Source: Cyathus striatus
Lineage: Eukaryota; Basidiomycota; Agaricomycetes; Agaricales; Nidulariaceae
DNA length: 64,000 nucleotides
Reading direction: 5' to 3'
NCBI GenBank assembly: GCA_025738555.1
Contig: JAOVFP010000004.1
Coordinates: forward strand, 5,022,001-5,086,000
The notes beneath the pieces were generated by a model that saw only the letters and a program-made list of their open reading frames with translations, had not been told where the DNA came from and ran no database searches. The position numbers and the translations under genes were made by a program. Positions 33,907 to 46,443 of the stretch are shown here, piece by piece. The stretch's first letter is position 1. Every line of letters starts with the position of its first letter.

Positions 33907-36900
33907 AGCGGCAAAGTAGTACTACAGAATAAGTACGCAGCTAAAGGTGGAGAAGGAGAAGAGGAAAGAAAGCGAGTAGACTGTTGGAAGCAACGAGCTA
34001 AAAAGGCCATTTAAGAATGGTTGAAACCCTGTTTATGTCATTAGAGCCAATTCGACCACTCTCGTGGACGTCACTTCCTGATTAATGAAAGAGCATGTCC
34101 GACCATCGACGAGTCCGTGGGTATAGAACGCCCAGCTGCGCACCAATAAGGGTAAGTAGAATGCAGAAATTGCTAGAAGAACGCAAGGAAGCCGCGTGGT
34201 ACATAGGTACGGAACAGCACGTATGGCAACTGGCGCAGACCACGTTGGATTCTCCCGCTGAAAGTGCGTATTGCGGCGACAGATGGTTGGGATGACATTG
34301 GGGGCCGAATATTGGCATTCTTCTTAGAGAGAAGCTCAGAAATTATCCAGAAGTGATGGCCTCTCACATAGAGGGTAGGCAGCCAAAAGAATTATGTAGA
34401 CTATATCAACCAAATATCAACGTTGCGTTCGCGAGCAGAACTGCGTACCAAGTGTCTTCATTCATGATGCCAACCATTGCAGCGGAATAGTAGACCATTT
34501 GGAGAACAGCTTCTATAATTAAAATGCTATTATGCCAGCAACCAAACTGCATGCCTCGAGGATATCAGAGGCAAGACAGAAAACGGGTTAAGCCTTAGTA
34601 GGCACGATGCGCAGGAGAACAGCTAGCAGAGTCACAAGTCAACAAAAGAGAGACCAGCTACATATAGAAGACGAGAATATGAAGAACGCAAGGTAGGCAG
34701 TAAGCCTACAGCAAAGCACCGATCACTGTTCAGAACATTGGAGGATGTCGTTGGTGTCGGGTCGACTGTTTGTGGGTCACTAGTTCGCCGGCGTCACGGT
34801 CGAGCAAGCAAACAACAGGACCTGTTTGAACAGGTACCACAATGTGTCAAAACATATGCAGACAGATACAATGTAAACGCGGACCGGATGCATGATAAGT
34901 AGCTCAGCCTTAGCTGGTCCTTCAAGTTTACTTAGCTCACCTTGAGCTTTACATTATAATGTTACACTTTCCATTCTTCAATCTACTGGCCTTGACCTCG
35001 TATGTACATTATTCATATTAATTCTTACTCTTCGATGATTTGCGTCCTCCTAGACTAACCGATCACTGCACAATTAACGTAGTCGCCACAGTAACAATTA
35101 TGTTCAATACCAGCTGAGCCTCTAGTTCTCATTTATGTATGTTTTTTATTATTAATCCCTAGTTTATTTTAGGAGGCCACCTGGGACCTCGGCTCCTCCT
35201 CTCATGTACCCACTCGGACGCGCTTAGTCCTAAGTTCTTTAATGAAGAACTTGAAATTTTAAAATGGTACGTTACGATTTATTTAGCCAGTGTATCAGTG
35301 GCTACAATTCATTTAAATGCCTTGAATGAAGTAAACTTGAGTTTCCACTAAACGACGAACGTCACAAATTCAAGTTATCGTTACCGACAAGGCTGCAGCA
35401 GTATAATTAATTCCAACCCCCAGTAATCCTTAAAGGTTGGCGATGGTCTCGCCACCTTAGTCCTCACTACAAAGACTGCAAGATAGTCGTTGGTATGGTT
35501 TAGTCTCACCATCCTTTTCCACCTGATAAGCAGGACCGTTACGATGCTTGCGACATAGGATTGAAAATACGTGATTACCGTGGTATTGTAGCAAACTATT
35601 CTCTGTAGGTCTACTTGCGTGCAAGACGCATAGTGGAGATAGTCACTAAAGGTAAAGCTTAGTCTTTTATTTTGAATTTCAACAGCCTTTCAATACACTT
35701 CACGTGTACTGCGTGCAACTTGGTGAACTTCATGTACATTTATGACAAGTACCCACCGAAGATACGGATCTTCAAGGTGCCCACCCACTATATTGCAAAA
35801 ATTGCTATGAATGCATTCAGAAATCCTGAGTGTAGTCGTCTCCGGGACAACGTTGCTGGCCAATTCTGAGTGTTGAAAAGACTCTTTCGAGTCGTAAAAG
35901 GGAGGAACTTTCGAGCCGCGAGCTTCAAAGATTTAACAATGAGAAAGACTGGCAGAACTCAAGTCGATTAAAGAATAGGCAAGCCACATGTACAACGTGA
36001 ATAAAGCAATGATTGGCGTTTATCAAGCCCTTGGAGCCTCGGAAAAAGAACTCGTCGGAACTTGAAGTGAACTTCATTTGATACTTGTGGCATGGCACAT
36101 GTGTATGGAAACTACCGACGTCCAGAGTTAGGAAGTATTATTATTGTAGCACTTCACATATGCGCTGTAGATTGTGGCAGGGAACCCCGCCCGAGTCTTG
36201 GGTGAAAGATGAACTACAGATGTTTATAAGGATTGTTAAGGAAACAGCACTGCAGAGTGTAGCTGGGAACTTTCTGATGGGAATCCCACCTGAGGCTTGG
36301 GTAGAAACACCAACATTTAATGTAAGGATTATTACAATTACAGCATGCTTGCGGTGATAGTGTGCGGGATGCATACCATTTATGTTCCCAAAATACTATT
36401 TTAAAGGCAGTTAGTAAGAATAGAGACTTACATTCACTTAGCCCACGACCACTGGCATTCTGTAGACTCGATGTTTGGTTATTTTGGAAAATTGAGATCA
36501 CTGCCCAAGACGCTGCAGGTGAAGCGCTGACGCGACGGAAAAATCTTCTGAGATTATCAGATTGACAGGAAACTTATAGAAATGCTTAATAGGTGACCAC
36601 GTACGTACAATATTCGCTACTGTATTGATAAAAATTTAAAAGATCCGATACCGCTGGAACATTGTATATATTTAGCATATATACATTTATTCCACTGGTA
36701 AAGACTGGACAATGAAAGAGGTATCAGAACACTGATACTGGATGACTTCCCGTGAGGATCTGGCACAGTCTGATGGCGCCAGATTTTCAAACTCCGGTTT
36801 ATGCCTCCTTGGTGCCAGACCGTAACATGACCATCCACCAACTCCAGATCCTCGTCAGACAGCTTCAGACAAACAATAGACGGACGAAACGGAGATAAGC

Positions 36901-39441
36901 CGAAGGAAATGATGTGGAAACCAAACGAAACTTCCTTTTGAAGATATTAGATCGTAAGTAACTACCTTTTAAAGAGGTCTGACGTGGTTTCGCAAGTCGG
37001 GCAGAGGGGGGTAGGCCTCGCCAGATGTTCATGTCTGGCGTAGTCTGACGGTGCTCGAGACTTTGAAATTGGACTCGGCAACCTCGGCACGTCAACATCT
37101 GGCGCGTCAGATCCTTAAAGGAAGTCATCCACTGAAGCCGGTTTAGATCATTAAGTAAAGACGGGCCGCTAATAATACTTAGCAACGTACTATTTCGTTA
37201 TGTGCTCTGTGTAGTACAAGCCTCTGAATTTCAACTCTGGGCTAGTGGCATTCTGGACAATCCTTTCCCCTTCAACATACTATTCCCGGGTTCCCGGAAA
37301 TATGTAGCTCAGAAACTGACGTTTAACTCAAAAATTTCTCGGTCATGCACGGCCGCCTTGTTTGAAGTTTGAACATCAACGTTTTTCATCACAGTTCGCT
37401 ATCTTCAGATACACGTGTATATGTACATAGGAAAACAGAAGAAATATGCATGCTTACGCTCCAAAGTTGCGGTTAAACGATAGATTATTTTTTTTTAATA
37501 TACATGGCGCAGTTGTTATTAGTATTGCATAGAATAAAAGAAGAAAATTGATGCGAAACCAATAGGTAACCAGATCTTGAAGCTATATATATAAAACACA
37601 TCCGGACTTGAATTTCTCCGGGTTCTACTTATCCTGTTAGACCCCCGTCTCAAGGCTATGGATCCTACTAAACCTTATCAATCTATAACGTTTGACATGA
37701 GCGCTACGTCTGTAACTAGCTAGCTCTTCTCGGTCTCGAAGTCTCGGAGATTATTATTTAATGTCACTCAGGCACAGGAGTCGCCCAATCGTCGATCAAG
37801 TCATTATCACGATGATTATCTGCATCGCAGTGCGAACCATAATTCAGGTGAACAGTTTAGTAACTTCGATAGTTCCTGGTTGCTCTGCAATTGCAATATA
37901 CAAACCGACTATTAAGATTAATACGGGGACAGGTAAGCATAGGGACGCATTGAGCAAAGATCATTTGATCATATGGTATCTACAAAGGTCCTCTGATGAT
38001 CATGACTGAATAACTGTTGACCAGAGTACAAGCTTACTCAAATTGTGCTGAACAATTTTGCAAGCTATACACTGTTAACACTTGATTTTTATCTTTGTAT
38101 TAATAGAAATGACAATGATACTACGCCCTCGGGTTATATCCATGCATGCAGGAGCTCTATATGTAGGTAGATCAGGCTTGCATAGTAAGGTCATTTGTTA
38201 GTTATGACCAATTCATGATACTGACAGTGGGAGTGCACGATTCGGTGAAACTTCCGTTTATCTTAACCCAGTAAGTCGACCGCCGCCGACGAATCCAGAT
38301 TTCACTCAGACGAGTGAATAATTTGAATTAGACAAGTACAGTGCGGAAAATTTCCTAATTGTGGAATATTAGGACGGTCCACATTGAATCACTAAAACTC
38401 AGTATTTACTTAAATTTTATTATTTTCTCTAAGTCAGTTTCATGTACATACATAGGTTTCATATATACATAGATCAGACTGTGACGCAGGTAAAGACCAG
38501 TGCTATCAGCCTATACTATTTTATAAGTAAGGGCGTCACGGTCAACCTCGTAAGTGATTATCGTTGGTACAACATTGGAGCGAGCTGTAATTTAAGACAC
38601 TTGTCCCTGGTAAGTGCCTATAATAGAATCCAAGATAATACTCCCCCGTTCATGATGAAGTCTAAGTGTACGAAACTTTACCCAAGGCTTCAGGCGGCGA
38701 TCGTGAAGGTCCAAGTATGTGAAAGTATATAGACACATAACGTATTCACAGCGCTGCCAAGGCTTTAGCGCAGTTGAGGTAAGTATGGGAAAGTTTTACA
38801 GACATGGACATTACATGGACACTACGGGACCTTTAAGAACAACAAGATCATTTCAAATATAATTGTATGTTGTGATTTACTCACGGGAAGAATACCGGTT
38901 CCGTGATACTTATCCCCGAATGTATAATCATCCGAAGAGTAAGCTGGCGCCAAATTCATATCATAATGCACAGCACTCTTTAGGGCAGCCGTACCTTTGA
39001 TGAATTCTGTGGAGTATAATGTTTATATATTTCCAAAATTCCATTTCTATGTGTTCGCAACTTCAGTAATAAGTACTATTCCTTGTATTTAACTTGTTCA
39101 ATATCACTGCACAGTGCGCATCTATAAACTTGCAGCATTACCTCAGGTAACTTGGCAATGAATCTGTTGATCCCCTACTTAACAGCAGTGACCGAATTGA
39201 GTGCGATAGCCAAAGTAACAAGGACTTGATGACATGGACTTATTGATTACATAATATGTAATTGTAAGAATGCCGTCGCTAAGATGTTCGCAGTATGTAT
39301 AATCAGGGCTGCCATCTGCCACCATCTACGATTCCGTCTGACATTTGCTTTCCCCTAGATCCAGCACACGACATCTCCAGCGTCTTTCCACTCTTTCTGG
39401 AATGAAAACATCCCGACATCCGGCAAAGTCCATTTGGCATT
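33907..39441. other. 5.5 kb gene-poor interval
   Basis: Only short unrelated frames are present on both strands; none showed a domain or could be extended by splicing. Composition is mixed and CG dinucleotides are present, unlike the satellite region. It probably holds old, unrecognisable transposon remains. One local tandem repeat (36.1-36.36 kb) is listed separately. Confidence 0.4.
36125..36365. repeat. ~100-bp tandem repeat, 2-3 degenerate copies
   Basis: gggaaccccgcccgagtcttgggt at 36180 and gggaatcccacctgaggcttgggt at 36281 lead two copies that run on into aaggattgttaaggaaacagca or aaggattattacaattacagca. A third partial copy (gtattattattgtagcact) precedes them. Confidence 0.55.
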
Positions 39442-39504
39442 ATGTTATTGAATCGCAGCCATCTTGCCTGTGAAAATCTACCGGAGTATATAATGGTTCT
39501 TGAC

Positions 39505-39520
39505 TCAGGAAAGGCGTTAT
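39505..39520 (+). promoter_or_regulatory. Possible TATA box of the F-box-like gene at 39.6 kb
   Basis: gcgttatataccg lies about 100 bp upstream of the preferred start codon. If it is used, the upstream in-frame ATG at 39442 is excluded. Confidence 0.35.
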
Positions 39521-39612
39521 ATACCGATTCCCGTTATAAACACACTACCAATCTCACGCCGACGGTCCATTTTTGCCTTCCCTCTGAAGGAAACACTTCT
39601 CAATCTTCCACT

Positions 39613-40935
39613 ATGATGTATATGGGATACTCGGTCCTTCCTCCTGAACTGCTGGCACATGTTTTCGACTACATCGACTCAAAGCCAGATCTCCTGTCAC
39701 TACGCTTGGCATGTCGTCAGAACTACGCATTCCTCACCCCGCGAATTTTCCATACCTTGAAAGTCCACCCCAACGTACAAGGTGTGAAGGCTATTGAAGG
39801 GATTACTGTTAGGTCTCCTCACCTTGCACGATACGTACAAGAACTGGTGTTCGTGGAAGATGAAAAGGATGGTGAACTCTCGACAACAGGTGTGTTTACA
39901 CTGCTTCAGCAGTCTCTCGTCAACTTATATTTGATAAATGCAGGATCTAAAGTATCTATCGGTCAAAGAATGTTTGACAATATCGCAAAATTTACTTCTC
40001 TGAAGAGCCTACGGCTACATTTTCACAATAAATACGACGAACCAGACGAACCAGAATACGCCTCCGGGGGGTCGACATATCTACGGTTTCAAAGAGCCAT
40101 ATTCGATTCCATTGAGCGTAGTCTCATTCAGGGCGCCAGGAGTACGTGTGGAAAACGCATGCCACACAACACAAAGCCTACACTGGATCTATTGGAGATA
40201 GTCGGCATGATTACCGCCGCAAATGAAGTATTTAGTGACGAACCGTGGCAACAACTGTTGTCGTGCCTGAAGCACCTGTCCATATACACCATTTCCCCGG
40301 ACCAGGAAATGCGTGGCGGGCACCAACACGAGCCCTACGTTGCATTTCTGGCTGAAACACTACCCTCCATTCTCATTCCTGCGACGAACCTCACGTCCCT
40401 TACTCTTCATTTCGACCAACCAGCCCATCCAAACTGGCATCGCTCATGGGATGACATCCACTTTCCTAATCTCACAGCTCTCAGTCTCACCAACACTGTT
40501 TTCGACTCTCTAGAAGACGACGAAGCAGAGGCTTTAGACGGAATGGAACTTTTCATTTCAGAGCATGCTGAAACTCTCAGAGTTCTCAAATTACATCGCT
40601 GTTGGATGCTTTGTTGGTACGACACCATGACCGAAGAACCCCGCTTCTGGTCCCGCGTATGGAACAAACTACAGTGTGAGCTACAAGCGCTGGAAGAAGT
40701 CGATGTAACCGTACGACCTACTCCATACGCACGCTTGACAGAGTGGGGGTACATGCCCGAGAACTGCGAGTGCGAGGACGAGAACGGAAAGGCGAATCCT
40801 GGCGGTGGTCAAGGTACCAGTTTACCTGATGGGACTCCTCGAACACGTTACGAAGAACAACTCGATAATGATCAGGAGGCGTTAGAGCAACTGATTCATA
40901 CGGCGGATATGAGGAAGTCGGGTGCTTATTGTTGA
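39613..40935 (+). CDS. F-box-like protein, second family
   Basis: Single-exon gene of 440 codons from the ATG at 39613; an in-frame ATG at 39442 would add 57 residues of non-conserved sequence. The N-terminus is an F-box-like motif, LPPELLAHVFDYIDSKPDLL, then LRLACRQNYAFLTPRIFHTL. The body is leucine-rich with strand-turn units (FTSLKSLRLHFH, LLSCLKHLSIYT, NLTSLTLHFDQPA, FPNLTALSLTN, LEEVDVTVRP). The C-terminus is hydrophilic (NCECEDENGKANPGGGQ). This resembles the many F-box/LRR proteins of mushroom genomes, usually SCF adaptors. It is only distantly related to the FB1 family elsewhere in the window. No break seen. Confidence 0.75.
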   Translation: MMYMGYSVLPPELLAHVFDYIDSKPDLLSLRLACRQNYAFLTPRIFHTLKVHPNVQGVKAIEGITVRSPHLARYVQELVFVEDEKDGELSTTGVFTLLQQSLVNLYLINAGSKVSIGQRMFDNIAKFTSLKSLRLHFHNKYDEPDEPEYASGGSTYLRFQRAIFDSIERSLIQGARSTCGKRMPHNTKPTLDLLEIVGMITAANEVFSDEPWQQLLSCLKHLSIYTISPDQEMRGGHQHEPYVAFLAETLPSILIPATNLTSLTLHFDQPAHPNWHRSWDDIHFPNLTALSLTNTVFDSLEDDEAEALDGMELFISEHAETLRVLKLHRCWMLCWYDTMTEEPRFWSRVWNKLQCELQALEEVDVTVRPTPYARLTEWGYMPENCECEDENGKANPGGGQGTSLPDGTPRTRYEEQLDNDQEALEQLIHTADMRKSGAYC

Positions 40936-42221
40936 CTGATCGCCGTCTGCTTGTCATGAACTATCAATTTGCTATTTAATTGCTATTAGTATAGTACGTT
41001 ATTTATGATTAAGTATATGTAATATACGTAAGCTACCGTTGGGATAATATCCTTACTTATTGTAACTTATCCGTAGTTTGGTGTCCTCTTCGAAATTGGG
41101 TTCATCATGTTATCCCTTTTCCCCGATGGCTGTGTACGGAGGGTTGCTCGATTTCGTGACCGCGCTATGCTATTAATAATGTGGTGGGGTAGGTTGACAC
41201 GAAAAACGTTCATACATAGAAGAATCTTATCGTGAACAACAGTTGGAACATTTGAGCAATCATATTTACAAACTTGACGTTGGACTTCTATTTTGCAATG
41301 ATTACCCTAATTATTGCAGCTTTATGGTCACGGGCTCATTGATGCTTTAAGGCTTAAGCTTCGTTGTGTACTATACTTACAGGTACTGACGCTCTGGCGC
41401 CTTCCGTTTTACAGCATCTTTGCCATGCGGTCTTGCGAATATTTACCGTGTATATATTTCAGGATCCGGCCCACGTTGAATTTAAAGACTACCGGGCCAG
41501 GTGGGGGTCTGGTCGTTGTCAGGAAGGCCAGAAGTACATACGTATGGCAGGAGAGGGAACGATCGCGACCCGTGATCGGGAACTAAAAACACATAACATA
41601 CCAGATAACGCTAAAGTTGCTTTGGCGCTTTACCTATCCCCCAACCTCACCCTACCTCAACTCGATATATTTAGCATAGAGATAGGTTCCATGTATCATT
41701 CCATTCTGAGATTGATTTTTACTTGCACAACGACTCGACATGGCGGTGAAATGGAACAGTTGATATGATACAAGTTGGATCTTAATTGTACCTGCAAAGC
41801 AGATTCATAGCATTGAAAGAGCTGAATACTCGTGTGTTTTTGGCGGGAGCCTACCCGTAAGTTGCGTAATGTGCATGTGTAGTCGTCGATACGCACCTCA
41901 GGGTTATAATTAATCCCTGTCGAATCGAAATGCTTAAACTAGTTTAAAAATACTTACAAGATGGTACTATAAGGTTCCTAACCTACACCATTTGAAGTGA
42001 TGCTCCTACAAATCAGCCTTAGAGTTCAGTTTCATCTCAGCTAACAGGAAATTAAGGCCGAGAAAAAATACTACTTTCATTTCATCTCCTCTGCGATTGA
42101 ATGTGAATCACGAGTCCCGATCACAATATAAACGAAAAACATTGTCAGGCCTAGGTAAGATCACCAGTTCCGATGAAAAAGGTACGTGATATTGTCAATC
42201 ATGCAGTAGCACTTAGAGATG
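40936..42221. other. Intergenic
   Basis: Two overlapping + frames (41314-41586 and 41364-41768) have no domain and no paired exon; not called. Confidence 0.4.
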
Positions 42222-42765
42222 CTAGGAAGTAAAATTGGCAAAGCTAGGATACCCAACCGTAGGAACTAGGTGGAATTTGTGCCGGCTACTTTCTAATATC
42301 TGTGCGAAATTAAGCGACAAAGGACTGAACATTCAAATGTAAAAGCTGCGTATCCCGGAACGGGAACAGAAATGCACACTTACGGATGGAACATATCTTG
42401 TTTTAGGAGACTGATTGAGGATCAAGACATAACTTGTAACATCTTCAACTTTTTGGCAGTGTCCTGGGCCAGATCTAAGCCCGGTGACCATCCAAACGTC
42501 CGAGATTCGAGTCTCATATTCAGGAAGGCCCAGGAGAGATATTGATATGTTTAATTTCCATTGGGAAATAACGGAGACAGTGACGGCGGTGCTATTTCTT
42601 ACTTCCATATCTAACGGCACAGTACAGAACTGCGGTATATATACGATAGCGTTCTCATTTAGAAATAGGAGCTGAAAATTTAGGAGATGGTAGTAAAATA
42701 AATATGCTTATCAAAAAGCATGAGAGTACCTGTACCCCTAGTAAACGACAGTGAGTGGTCGCCAT
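42222..42765 (-). CDS. Small spliced hypothetical gene, unrecognised
   Basis: Three exons join in phase with canonical sites: 42765-42730 (MATTHCRLLGVQ), 42671-42384 and 42299-42222. The middle exon includes VIYIPQFC-like hydrophobic sequence, NSTAVTVSVISQWKLNIS and VWMVTGLRSGPGHCQ. The last exon ends VGYPSFANFTS. The predicted product is about 134 residues with several N-glycosylation-type NxS/T sites but no clear signal peptide in this model. The phased exons argue for a gene; the lack of any family match argues for caution. An additional upstream exon is possible. Confidence 0.35.
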
Positions 42766-44221
42766 GAAGATAAGGCCTGGAAGGAGAAACTTATGTGGCG
42801 TTGGTATACAAGCTTATACAAGGAAAAGATTCAGTGATATTAAAGGGTGTTGATTTGAAATGATTGTGTTGCACAGGTTGGTGGAATGCCTGGTACTCCA
42901 CAGGACGAAGTTTATATTCTATTATTATTAGTAAGTCAAATAAAAGCATGCATGAACTGTAAATACATTGAAGTCAAATAGGTTTTGGTAAGACTCACAA
43001 ACAAGACGATTTGACGGACAGGACAGCGAGCGGATGGCCTCTTCAGCATAAGGTTTCGATATATGGAAATTCAATAAGTTTTTTAGGTTTACCATGTGCT
43101 GCCGCAAGAACTGGTTTAGATCTCATTGCAGAGTAAGAGCCATAATTTGATATGATGTAAGTATGTTGTGAGCAACATTGGACCTCACTGTCACATGTGA
43201 TGCAAACGAACTCCCGCCCTATCTATAATAGTCGATCAACCCATCCTTCACGTTCCGGGATCGGTGGATAATGAGGCTTTCTGATTATCTTCCGAATTCC
43301 GGAAAGCAAGCATCGACATCCGTACAAACGTAGCGCCGAGCTTCTATAATGTAAGTAGGAGTGAATGGATGGTACGGGATGAATGGAACGTTATTCAAGG
43401 ATAAGCGCTCAATCTCGAGCACTAACGGCATGCTAGAGAGGAACTGATCCACTGTCACCACGCTCAAACTCTACAGAAATACCGACTTCCGACTTCCTGG
43501 CGGCCAAACCTTTTCCTGATTTCTTCAACTGCTACGTCATATGAGAAACTCAGAATTGTGCAACTGACGAATGCAACCGCATGTCTACACTCCATCCGGA
43601 CGGTGGCGGTGGGGGGGCGCATCGCGGGGTTCCTGGAAAAACAAATGTAACGGTCACCGTTCACTGTTAGCTGCTGTGTTCCATTGATGCTGTTGATGAG
43701 ATTTGGCAGGAGACGCGTTAGAGAATGTTAGAGACGCACAGCGCCGCGGGGACTCATAAATCCTCGATTCTCAGATCAGATTATTTCGCTGCGACCCCTT
43801 CCCCGGAATGACATCATTTTTGAATTCCAACATGTAAGCTGGAGACATCCAGGGCAGAGCTACTAGATTGATACGGTGACAGGCGGTACCGGAGGGGTCG
43901 TCTACCATCAAACGGGTATGAGGCGTATAAAATTCAAAGCCAGAAAAGAATTGCGGAGTATGGTAAGTAGTGCCAGTGCGGCACTAGTAGATGGCGGGTG
44001 TACTAAGCCTTTTATCCAAGAACTTGTAAAATTGGAAGGTTGTTGCGTAACACCTGTATATCCTAATAGTTGGACCAACTACTTGCAAATGTAGGTTCCA
44101 ATAGTCCTGAAGAGTTTATGAAGGTTTACATATGTAAGTCCTTTACACAATCATTAGAAAGGGGCTTCCAGTTTCAACTTCCGTTAATTGTCGGACGTTC
44201 TACTGCGGTGAGCTCGCATTA
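42766..44221. other. Intergenic, no supported gene
   Basis: Short frames only (for example + 43876-44094, - 43285-43467); no splice partners or domains seen. Confidence 0.4.
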
Positions 44222-44420
44222 GGTTCGGCCACTCATTGTTGGCGCTCGTCCAAATCGGGATTGGTTACCGCCAATGTCCTCCAATGTCTGGAAGAAAAAC
44301 TAATGCCTTTCCGTTCGGTGTTCTCGGGCCATTCGACGACCTGCCTACAGGTCTTTTTGAGCATTGTAATAATCACAATACAGCACTTCCAATCACGTCG
44401 TAAGTCATTCTGAATCATTG
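44222..44420. mobile_element. Relic terminal repeat of the MULE family at 46.4-47.7 kb
   Basis: ggcgctcgtccaaatcggga at 44241, ccgttcggtgttctcggg near 44312 and ttttgagcattgtaataat match the terminal repeat of the intact element in the same order. Overall divergence is about 25-30%. No partner end lies nearby, so this is a solo, older end. Confidence 0.6.
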
Positions 44421-46434
44421 TCGTTCACCAGGCTGACAGATCCTCTATCCCGAGGACCCGAACGAAGTGGAAATGGTGTTGCATAACGTTGGTATTTGAA
44501 GCGCTGATCCCATACGTTTGCATTCCGCAAGACTGGGCCCACCAGACCCGCAGGTGATCTACTCTGAGTGTTGAAAACGAGTCGAGTATAGAAGTTAAAC
44601 CGATGGATCACGATCTGCAACTGCAGCGAACATAAGTACCTTACGCCCGTAACGCCTCTATATGAATTTATGATAGAAATTAGGCATCACATTCGGACTG
44701 TTGACCAGAAGGCTGGGTGCAGTAGGCCCTAGGGTGCATGGACTGTGTCTATTGTAGTGTTTGTGTGTGTGTAGGTGTCTCCGCATAGCCGAAACACTGT
44801 CGGCCCGTCACTTTCAAACACACGATAGAATATAGGCAATCAATGTAGGTCCATGTGTAAATGTGGGCGACGGCTCCTCGCAGCGCCCTACCACCATAAC
44901 CGACGCAACGCGAAATGGAGATGTAGTCTAACAGTACGCTGTAGTACTGAAAAGTAAGCTTACTCCGAAATTGCTCAGCCCGATGTTGCGCATTTCCGAG
45001 TCGTAGACCCTAGCAGAAGCCCGCCCATTTGTATCTGCCTGTCGCATTCGAAATGTTATGTAGTACAATAGAGCCTATCCACAATCATGTGGACTCTGGT
45101 CACGGGTGGGTGCTAGAGTAGCTACATGGCGAATTTCTCCTGACTACTATCGGGCTGAGCAGCACGCCGATCTGAGATGTTCAGTTCTCCTTTGGTTCTC
45201 TTTTCTCGGCGACTCGACATCGAGAGCGTTTGCGAGGCCCATGTCGCCAAGAAACAGGAGACCACAGGTATTCTGTAGAAGAGATTTGGTCGGAGCTTGG
45301 AGGAAGCTGCCAGATATTCAATACTATCAATCGGTATAGAAATAGGTGGCAGACAAACTGGAGGGCATGTTGCGTCGTGCAAGCAACCTGTTGAATGTAG
45401 AATGGAGCTGGACCGTCACAGCTGAGATAACGGAGGTCATAGAACCGTCTCGCCATGCCTGCCTTCATCGCGAAATAAGAAACACGATGTCTATACAAGC
45501 ACTTTCCTTCGAAAGAGCAAGTGATGGAAATATGATTTTGGGCCCCTCAAGAGTAGCAGAAGGTGTGAGGTACCTTTGAGCTAGGCGGGCTGTGGTCCCT
45601 GACTCCTTCCTCAACAGTTACTGACTGGATCGTACTTCATCGACGACCAGCAGAGTCAAGATGCTTGAGAATTTGCGGATATGAAGTCTAGATGACGGGG
45701 CAGAAGGCGTAGGTTTGGCGTACTCAGAGGCAGGTACGTAATGGTTAACCACATCGAAAGACAAGCCAAGTTGAACATTGACATCGGGAAGGCCGCCGGA
45801 GTTCACGCGATATCTTCGTGCTTCGTGTACGTGGCATGTCCGCTACTGATGGAAAGCCCAAGGCGCTTGACAGTGACCGACACGACACTTCTACTCGATT
45901 TCCCGCCAGTCGCGGAGAAGGGCGAGCTACGAGAAGCACTGTTCAAGTGCTGTATAGACACTCTGCTTTGATCGCTTCAAGGTCGTAGCCGCAAACAACC
46001 TCTCCGAACGAGGCAGGTTTTCATCGGCTGTCTGATATCCCAATAGGGTAGATGTTGCTCACTGGGAGTGAAGATATGAGATTGGGGGTTTTAATTTTGT
46101 GGCTGAGAGCCGAGTACGTGTTCTTGCACCCCCGACCTGCCCCTACCCACAGTGCTTTGCCGTGGGTGGTGGCTGTTGACTCTCCTTTGCCACATCGTTT
46201 CGAAATAATTGCGAAGCATCCCGGATCGCCTACTGCATCGAAGTAACAGTCGAGGGAAAGCTGAGGGCATATAGAATCGATCTAAGAGCTACACACCGTT
46301 AAACAGGTAACCGATAGTTGAATAAAATCACTTAGAAAACAAAGAGAAACTCACCTCAAATCTAAGCAGACGAGATCTATCAATCTACCAGGCGCCAGTA
46401 CAAACTTCAACTCGGTCGGAAATATGAACGCTCT
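44421..46434. other. Gene-poor interval
   Basis: Frames at 45106-45579 and 45741-45971 overlap antisense frames and show no domain. A (tg)n run lies near 44760. No supported gene. Confidence 0.35.
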
Positions 46435-46443
46435 GATGCTCCC

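Noticed and set aside
36865..37185. Minus-strand 106-codon ORF as a gene
   Set aside because: No domain, no splice partners, and internal repeats (catctggcg) on the other strand explain its openness.
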